From Galbula dea (taxonomy: Eukaryota > Chordata > Aves > Piciformes > Galbulidae), in assembly GCA_013399015.1 (NCBI GenBank), contig VWZX01006203.1, positions 200,137 through 264,136 on the forward strand: a stretch of 64,000 nt of DNA, read 5' to 3'. Numbering within the stretch: the stretch's first letter is position 1; each line of letters begins with the position of its first letter. Under the pieces are notes generated by a model. The model did no database searches, was not told the DNA's origin, and saw only the letters and a list, made by a program, of their open reading frames with translations. Made by a program: the position numbers and the translations under genes. Shown here piece by piece: positions 24,001-33,000 of this stretch.

Positions 24001-27000
24001 ACCAGTGATAGGACAGGAGGAAAAATGGCCTCAACTTGCACCAGGAGAGGTTTAGACTAGATAGCAGGAAAAAATTCTTCACAGAAGGAGTTAAGGATTG
24101 GCCCAGGCTGCCCAGGGCAGTGCTGGAGTCACCATCCCTGGAGGGGCTTACAAAGCATGTAGATGTGGCACTGAGGGCCATGGTTCAGTGGTAGCCTGGC
24201 AGTGTTAGGTTGCTGGTTGGACCTGAGGATCCCAGAGACCTTCCCCAACCTGACTGACCGTGACCCTGCTGTACCTGCGCTTGCAGTCCACAGGTGACAA
24301 AGGGCTCTCCCAGCTGTGCCTCCGAGAGGTAGACATCGACCTCACCAGCGTGGGGAAGGAATCCTCAGCCTCCTGCAGGTCCAGCTCTGTATCTGCCTCT
24401 GCAGGACACTCAGAAGTGCTGCTCCCACCTCCTGGCACCGTTGCCCAGGAGCAGAGGTTGCCCTTGTTCAGAGAGCGGCAGTCGGCCTCGCCGTAACGCA
24501 CCAGGGAGGACACAGGGTTGGAAAAAGCAACAGCCACAGGCATTTGACCCAGAGCCTTTGGTCTCTCTTCCAATAAACAAACAGCAGACACGGCCTGGGT
24601 CCCTTGTCCTGGCTGTGCTGCCATCTCAGGAGCTGCTTTGGTCCTTGGGGGGCTCAGGAGTCCCAGGTCTCTGTAGTACTCCGTGCCGTGGAGAGCAGAG
24701 TCGGAGAGGAGATCCTCTGTGCTGCTCTGCAAGTCCACTGCTGGGACATCCAGCTCTGTGGAAGAGGAGTCCTCCTGAAAAGGCAATGACAGTCTAGCCT
24801 GAGCACACAAATGCCATCTGAAAGCCTTGACCCCATCCTGCTCAGGGGCCACCTCCTGTGCAGGGCTGGAGTGGATTTTCTTCTCCTTCTCGTGGCAACC
24901 AGCCCCATGCAGCTGGGTTTCTCAAACCAGACTCTAACAGTAGCAATGTCCAACTGCTCCTCCCAGCCAGTCCTGCCCCAGCCCCACCAGCTTGGGTTTC
25001 TCCAGTCCTTGAGAGCTCTCTGAGCCCTATTCCACCCAACCCCAGGAGAAAGCACAGAGGGATGATTTTTCCCAGCAGCAGAAGCCATACAACCTTCTAT
25101 TCCTTGACAGTCTGGATCAGAGCCTTTCCCCTATTCTTGTACCACCACAGACCCCTCTGAACAGGGTGCTGACCTCTCCCCTCCCCCAGTTTGCTGAGCC
25201 TGGCTCATGCCCTCACATGGTGGCAGCAGAAGGAAAGAGTTCACTTGCCTTTTCTTCAGCCATGCTGGTGCAGAAGGTGTCATCCTCAGCAATCAGGGAT
25301 GGGAGGAAGCTTTTGGGGTTGGGATACTCCAAAACAGGGGTGCTGTGGTCAGGGAATTCCCTTAAGCATGGCTTGCAGTCAGAGCCTGCAAGACAGAGAA
25401 GGGCACAAGGAGGGATGTAAAATCAACCAGCCATGCACAGGGAGGTGGCATTAGGCAGCACTGAGACAGTCCCCGTGCTCCAGTGCTCCCTTGCCCCTTG
25501 CAGGCAGGCACTGCCAGGCCACCTGAGAACCTCAGCAGCCTTGATCCTGTGGGAACCTGGGGCAGGGATGCCCCAGCAGCAGAAAGTCCATCCCTTGAGC
25601 ACCAGTGTGGGCCAGGGCAGAGACCAGCCCCTTGCAGGGGTTGCCCAGCTGCAGAGGAGGCTCCCACAGCAAAACAGGAGTTAAGCAGAGGATCACAGAA
25701 CAGTTTTGGTTGGAAAAGACCTTTAGGATCATTGAGTCCAACTGTTAACCTAACACTGCCAGCTCACCACTGCACCATGTCCCTCAGCACCACATCTACA
25801 TATAGAATCACAGTGGCTGGAAGAGACCTCTCAGATCATCAAGTCCAACCATCAACCTCTCACCACCATGCCAGCAAACCATGGCCCTAAATACCACATC
25901 TAGGCATTTTCTGAACCCCTCCAGGGATGGTGACTCCACCACTGACTGCCCTGGGCAGCCTGAAGCACATTTTGAGGCCTGATATTGAAACTGTGGACCT
26001 TGAAAGCAGAAATCTATGAATAAAAATACTGACAGTGATTTTCTTTTCACCCCTAAGGGATAAAGGATGCCCCTGGGAGGCACATTGGTGACTCCAGAGA
26101 ACACTGAGGTGCAGAGCACTAGCAGGAGAGTAGAATTGTCCTGGTGCTGGTTTTCTCATGTGGATTTCCCCACCCAGGATTGCTAAGCAAGTGCAAACCT
26201 GGCTGTGTGTGCACTCCATCTGCTAGCTCACTGGGAAACAAACCCAAGGTCTGGACCTGCTGCATGGGCCAGCAGATCCTCCAGCTGACTGAGGCACATT
26301 CCTATGGAAGGAGACACACTGTAGATGTTAGCCACCATCTCCAAACCATCCCATGACTCACACAGGCCTTTTATTCCTTGGAGATCCATCCAGCTGAGGA
26401 GAGAGTTGAGAATGGAGAAGAGCCAGGCTGTTGGCCAAAGCACTGTGGTGGATCTCTGGAGGTGCAGAGAAGAAGAGCAAGAGGCTCTGAGTGGCCATAT
26501 CTGTCCTCTGGGGGGAAAAACATCAAGAAACTGCTGGAAACTCATCACCCACCAGGAAAGCCAAGTATAAGAAGATTAAGATGGGGAAGATCTTGTTAAA
26601 AACCACACTCTTGGAAGCCTTGCATCCTGCTGTGGGTTTTAATGCTGCCCAAAGCAGCCAGGAATTGGCAGTGCCAGCTGGAGAAAGGCAGCAAACATGA
26701 AGGAGAACTTGGAGCTTTGTTCCATGGATCCTGCTGCAGGCTGCAGATGCCAGAGTTTCTGATTTAAGGAGCCTTTGGTGTGTTTAAATGTGTGCAGTGA
26801 TTTCCAGGGCAGGTCTATAAATAACCCAGGAAGAAAGCACTCTGTGAGGACACTGTTGAAGGGCTTTCTAACTATAAAAACAGGGAATATCTGAAGCAGG
26901 ATTCCTAGCAAGGTTGTAGATTTTCCTTCACAAGGCATTTTTAACCAACAGACAAATTCCTGCCCAGGAGGTCCTTGAGTTGTAGCTGTAAAACTGGCAG

Positions 27001-30000
27001 AGGTTTAAGGAGCTACTGAACATCACCTTCTGCTTTCCTCAGATGCACCTGGATTGCTTCTCTCCAGCTTGCAGTCAAAAATCAGCATCTGGAAGTGAAT
27101 ACACCTTGGAAGCAGTGCAGGTTTTGGCATGAGCTCATAGGAAAGAGCAGCCAAAGATGTCAGTGGACAGCAAAAGCCACTGAACCTCCAAAGCCAGCCT
27201 GGGATGTTGGCTAATGGACCCAAGAGGGGCAAGCAGGGAGCTGGAGGGTGTCAGGGGGAGCAGGAGCAATGACACTTCACACATGCAGGTCCAAGGAAGG
27301 AAGACAAAGGAGATTCCCTGATCTCATCAACCCTTGCAGCAGCAGCTACCCACAGAGGAAGCCCCAAGAGGTGACAGGGCTGGAGCTGCAGGACCTGACA
27401 AGAGCTGCCATGCAGGTTGGACTAAAAGAAAGAGGTTTTTAACTCCCCAGCAGGGTCCAGCCATCCTGACAAGGCTGCTCTAGGCCTGCACCAGCCTCCT
27501 GCTTGCAGCCCTGAAGTAGATCCCTGGAACAGAGTCAGCTCCTCAGAGGCCTGGTATATATTCCCTGTACCATGCAGGGCTTAGGATTTGGCCACAGTCA
27601 ACAGACCCCCTCCAGGCCCACCAAAGTACTCAAATCCTCCTCAGAGACTTCAGACACTCCTGTTCAACACACAATAAATCAGGGCTGCAGGCATCCCCAG
27701 TGAGCTCTGCAGCAGTGGCTGTCAGGAAGCAGCAGCTGGTGTGCACAGAGGGCTCCAGCCATGGGGAGACCTTTTTAGGCAATGTGTGAGCACCAGAGCT
27801 GACAATTCAGGGCTCCCCACACCTAATGGCTCAGCTACAGAATCCCCAAATCCCAGCATGGGGAGGGCTGGAAGGGACCCCTGGGGATCAGCCAGGCCAA
27901 CCCCCTGCTCCAGCAGGGGCACCCACAGCAGCTTGCCCAGGGTCACCTCCAGCTGCCTTGGCAATCTCTCCACACAAGGAGACTCCACAGCCTCTCTGCA
28001 AAGCCTGGGCCAGGGCTCCAACACCCTCACACCAAACAAGATTCTCCTCCTGCTCAGCTGCAACCTCCTGGCTTCCAGTTGGTGCCCAGTGCCCCTTGGC
28101 CTGGCCCTGGGCACCACTCAGCAGAGTTTGGCCCCAGCCTCTTGCCCCCAGCCTTCAGCTCTTGCTCAGCATTGAGCAGCTCCCCTCTGGGGCTGCTCTT
28201 CTCCAGGCTCAGCAGCCCCAGGGCTCTCAGCCTTTCCTCCTGCCAGAGCTGCTCCAGTGCCCTCAGCATCTTCCTGGGCTCTGCTGGGCTCTCTGCAGCA
28301 GTTCCTTGTCTCTCTGGAACTGGGGAGCCCAGAACTGGAGCCAGCACTCCAGCTGTGGCCTGACTAGGGTCACACACTAGTTACTTGATGCTGAGCTGGC
28401 ACCATGTACAGAGCCAAGCTGTGCAGGCATCTTGGGCAGGGAGTGGGGAGCTGCTGGAGAGACTCATGGGGGGAACAACGCTTTCAGGCATCAGGTTCTG
28501 GCATGATGAGCAAGGAAGGAGCAAGGTGGAGCACACACAGGAGGGAGGCAGGTGTGGAGGGATGTGAACATCCTTATACCCACGATGGAGGAGGCCACAT
28601 GCACAAGTATGGCAAACCCTGGAGCCCCTCAAGCCTGTTTAGAAAGACCTGTGCTCCTTCTAGCTGGGGTGTGGTGGTAAGGGACAGGGAGTCTCAGCTC
28701 CCCAGGCACTGGCAGCCAGCAGCATTCACCTTTCCTCAGCTGCAAGCTGGAGATGGGATGACAAAATGACACTTTCAAGAAATACAGTGTTTGCTTTAGG
28801 AGAACATTAAGCAGATTAGGTATTGCTGTTGCTTAATTCGCTCTGGCCAGGGACCATAAAAGGTTATTGCTGCAGGGAGCAGCCTCATGGGAGGAATTCC
28901 CAGGGCAGAGCTGGGGAGGATGCCTCACTGCCTGGGCTGGGCTGCTCCCTGCACACGAGCAGAGCTCTGCTGCACTTTGCCAGAGCTTCCCAGCAGGCAG
29001 AACATGACAATCTCTGGACTTCAATGAGGGTGGGGAGGCACTGCAACAGGTTGCCCAGAGAAGTTGCCAATGCCCCATCCCTGGTAGGGTTCAAAACCAG
29101 GCTGGATGGGGCTTTGAGTCACCTGGTCTAGTGGAAGGTGTCCCTGCCTATGGCAGGGGGGTTGGAACTAGATCTTTAAGGTCCCTTCCAACCCAAACCA
29201 TTCTGTGGTTTTATGATTCTAGAGTCCACTGCATGTGACAGCCTGGAACAGTCTGGTGGGTGTTGGTGCCATGGGGACAGTGACATCAGCCAGTGGAGCT
29301 GGTTTATCTCAAGGAAGCAGCTCTGAGCTGCTGTAACCAGGGGCAAGGCCACTGAGAGCCCAACAAAGGTTTAAACATTTCTATTTCTGACCTACAGCTG
29401 CAAGCTTCCTCCTGCAACTGCCTCTGCTGATTTCCCTCAGGCAGGCTGGTCCCTGGAGACCCACCTGCAAGTATCACAGCAGGAGACAGCCCCAGAGCAG
29501 CCAGCACTTGGAAGAAGATCTTCCAGCAGTGGCTCACCACCATCTGCCTGCTGTGCTGCAGGTCTCCCAGTGCCCCTGGAGCCAGGCTGGTGCTGGGGCA
29601 AGGGGAAAACATTAGAGGAACCACAGACAGGAGATCTCACCATACAGATCACATCCTCCAAGCATCAAACCCTCTCTTGGGTTTCTACTGGGGAAAGGCC
29701 ACACCAAACACAGCAGGGGAAAGCTGCTGGGCAGTTCTGCTGCAGGAAACAATCCCAGGAGGAAGCAGAGACCAGAGGGTCTGGGTGTTTGCTAGCTATC
29801 AGGGGTAGGAACTGCTGGGAAGCCACAGAGAGCATCACAGACAAGAAACAAATGGGATTCTGCCTCCTGGCCCTGCACCAGCTTCCCTTTACCTATTGTC
29901 CTGCAGGAGGTCCAGAGCTATAGGATGAAACCTCAGTGACTCCAGTGCTGAAGCTGCTGTTCCAAACTGGGCTGAAGTGCAGTCCTGAGCCTGGTCTGGG

Positions 30001-33000
30001 CCCCACACCCTCAGCCATTGGCAGTGCTGGGGATTGGCTCCTGCAGCCCAGACTGGAGGAGGGGAGAAGATAAGCTCCCCAGCACTGTAAGATACTGTAC
30101 AGGGAGCTGCTGTCTTATCACCCTGCTTGGGGCCTGGGTTTTGGGCAGGAAGGGCCAGGGAAGCAGGGAGCCAGCAGAGCCCTCAGCTGACAGGTCTCAG
30201 TGGGGCTGAGAGGGGTTTGCAGCCCATCTGATGCTCTCCAAGTCAGGACCTAAGAGTCACTGTGCAGCTTCCTACAGTGTCTCTTGCTGGGCACCCAGGA
30301 AAGGTCCCAGGAGTGCTGTGGTGCAGAAAGTCAGAGCCAGGAGAGGAGCTGAGCAAGAGCTGAATGTTTGGTGCCCACACCACAAGCCCCAGCAGGACAA
30401 ACTGCTCTGCAAGCACATGCTGGAGGGAGAACACTCTCCTGAGACACTTTGGAAAGCAGTCAGTGCCTGAGAGCACTGTGAGGCTGATTGATTGATTGAT
30501 TTGTTACAGAAATCAGCCCACCTGAGCCTTCCCAGGGAGCCCATCCCCACCCCGGCAGGCAGGGCACTGGGGAGGCAGGAGTGGAGTGTCCTAGGCAGGG
30601 CTTGGGGCTCACCACGGATCACAGCCTGCATGACCCTGCTCTAAATGAAGCTTCCTTTGGCCACTCAGGTTGGATCCTGGTCTCCTGCACATCCACACGG
30701 GAAGAGAACTGGGGCAGGGAGAAAAAGCACCAAGAGCTCTAACACCACAGACAAAAATACCCCAAAGCATCAGCCTGGAGACACTGTTTGCAGGCAAGGA
30801 GAGCAGTGCCCAGCTCCTCCAGGACTGCACACATCCTGCATCCCCGGGCTCTCCCTTCCCTCTTTCCAAGTCACAGCACTGCATGCAGGAATGAGGCCAG
30901 TTCACACCACTGCTGGCACCTCCTGCCCCTGCTGCTGGACGCAGAGAAACCCAACTGGTGCCGCACAAAGAGCCACAGCTCAGGCTGAGCTCTGAGCACA
31001 GGAGCTCTGCTCGTCAGCCCCCTCTGAAAAACCAGAGGAATCTCTTCCCCAGCATCTGCTCAAAAGCCAAACTCTCGACAGAAGGCTCAAGCCTCGCTAG
31101 GCAGCCGTGCAGAGACAGCTGTCTGCAGGCACCAGGACCTCCAGCTCCCTGGCAGCAACCACACAAATCTATTACAAAACCAGAAGGCTGCTGCTTAACC
31201 CATTACCCACCCCCAAAACCACTTCTGTGCCTCAAGAAGAAGGTGAAACGGAAGGAAAAGCATTAACCAACCCTTCAGTGGTGTCCCCTGCAGAGAGGAG
31301 CAGGATGTGCTCAGCACCAAACTCCACCCAGGGACCCCACCTCTCTTTGCCACCTGCTCCCCCAGGACAGGCTCTCAAGAGCACCCTGCAGCAGCTCAGC
31401 TCCCAGCACCCTCCCCAGGCAGAGGCCATTACCTCTCTTAAAGGACCATCTCTTCTTCCAGCGCTTGGAGAACGATGGCCAGGAGTGGTTGAGCAGTGAA
31501 TCTGACATTTGGGAGCCCTCTGAGCCTCGGGCAAGCTATGAGCCCAAGCAGGAGGCGACAGCACCGAGCAAGGCAGAGCTCAGCGCAGTCTAAGGCAGAG
31601 CTGCAGGCTGCAGCCCAGGGGCTGCCAAGGGAGGAGTGGAGAAGCCAAGTGTTTTGTCAGAAGTATCAGCTGATGGAAGCTGTGGCCAGAGAGAAATTCC
31701 TGGTCTCTGGCATTCCCACCTGTGTGATGGGTCAGGGTCCTCCTACAGCAAGACCTGACCCCAGAGCAGACTCAGCCCCTAAACACTGCTCAGGGCTTGC
31801 AGCAAAGAGAAACAGAAAACAAGCTGTTAACACACCACAAGTCCTCTGCCTCTCTGCCAGCACCTCCCTGCTCCATTCACAGCTGTCAGCCTGAGAAACC
31901 GTCACCTTTAAGGCAGTTCTGCAGGGGCAGGACCTTCACCTGGCTAACAGTCACCTTCACCAAAGGGTGAAGTTAAGAACACAGGCTTGATGTTTACTCC
32001 TTTGGCATCATTTTCAAGTGCCATGGCAGAGCCTCTGCAAGGGAAAGCATGAGACCCTGTCTGTCCACATCATCAGCATCACCTTGCAGTTGGCAGCAAG
32101 TCTCCATCTCCTGGCAAGGACCTTTCTGCAAGCCCTTCTCATCTCTCCCACACCGGGAGGCAGGTGGGAGCTCTCAGATATCTCCAACTACCCCAAGAGA
32201 CCAAACTCCCCACCCTGAGGTCTCCAAGCCCACTGCTCCTGATTGACATCAGTCACACAGCCCAGACTGGCTCCAAACTTTGCTCCCAAGCCCTCAGTTA
32301 GGCTGAAGAAGCTTAGTTTTACTGCTGGGCTCCTGGACCAGCCCAAACCTTCTCCCTGCTGTTCAGCTCACACTTGTGGCCTCGCTGAGCAGACCCCAGC
32401 TGCTCTGGGAATGGCCACAGCACGGAGCCAGCGCTGGGCTGGTGTGCTGCAAAGACAAGTGATGAAGAGCATTTCCCTCGCCTGGCCACAAACCCCAAAG
32501 CATCATCTGCCCAACACAACCCTCCCCACATCCCCTCAGCTTTCCTCTCCCTAGCACAGACACCCAGTCCTGGAGTGGGCAGTTTTGAGGGAGATTTGGG
32601 GGACCCAGGTGCAGACCCCTCTTGTGCCCAAAGCCAGCTGTGGGCAGTGCCAAGGTGTCCTTGCAAACCTGCAGCAGCAGGAGGCAAAGAGCAGGACCCG
32701 TAGGGTGTTCAAGGACCCCAGAGCAGGGCACAAAGACCCACTATGGGTTAAGCCCCAACCTCATCCCCCCCTCACTCAGCAGAGAGAAGCTCCTTGCAGG
32801 CTGAGGCTCCCCAGCCCACCTTTTGCCTTCGAGCATGAGCAGGGAGGAGGCTGAAGGAAGCCCAGGGCTTGGACTTTTGGCTTCAAGACAAGTTGCTTCC
32901 TCACAAGGCCTTGAGGAAGATGAGTTACCGGCCCATTGTCCTGGGATGGAACTCATGCAGAGAGCAACTTACCCCGAGGGCTGGAGGCATCTCTGGTGGC

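Larger units (their letters stand above)
25386..32972 (-). other. ARHGEF18 upstream intron
   Basis: Contains CR1 copies at 25693-25970, 27837-28372 and 29020-29222 and a short GATT run at 30484-30500. I found no exon with both homology and splice support. A weak 32-nt possible microexon near 26360-26392 was not accepted. Confidence 0.5.

Noticed and set aside
26360..26392. Possible 32-nt ARHGEF18 microexon (LDGSPRNKRP)
   Set aside because: Acceptor and donor-like sites exist, but the exon is tiny, the phase does not improve the join between 33048-32973 and 25385, and there is no homology.
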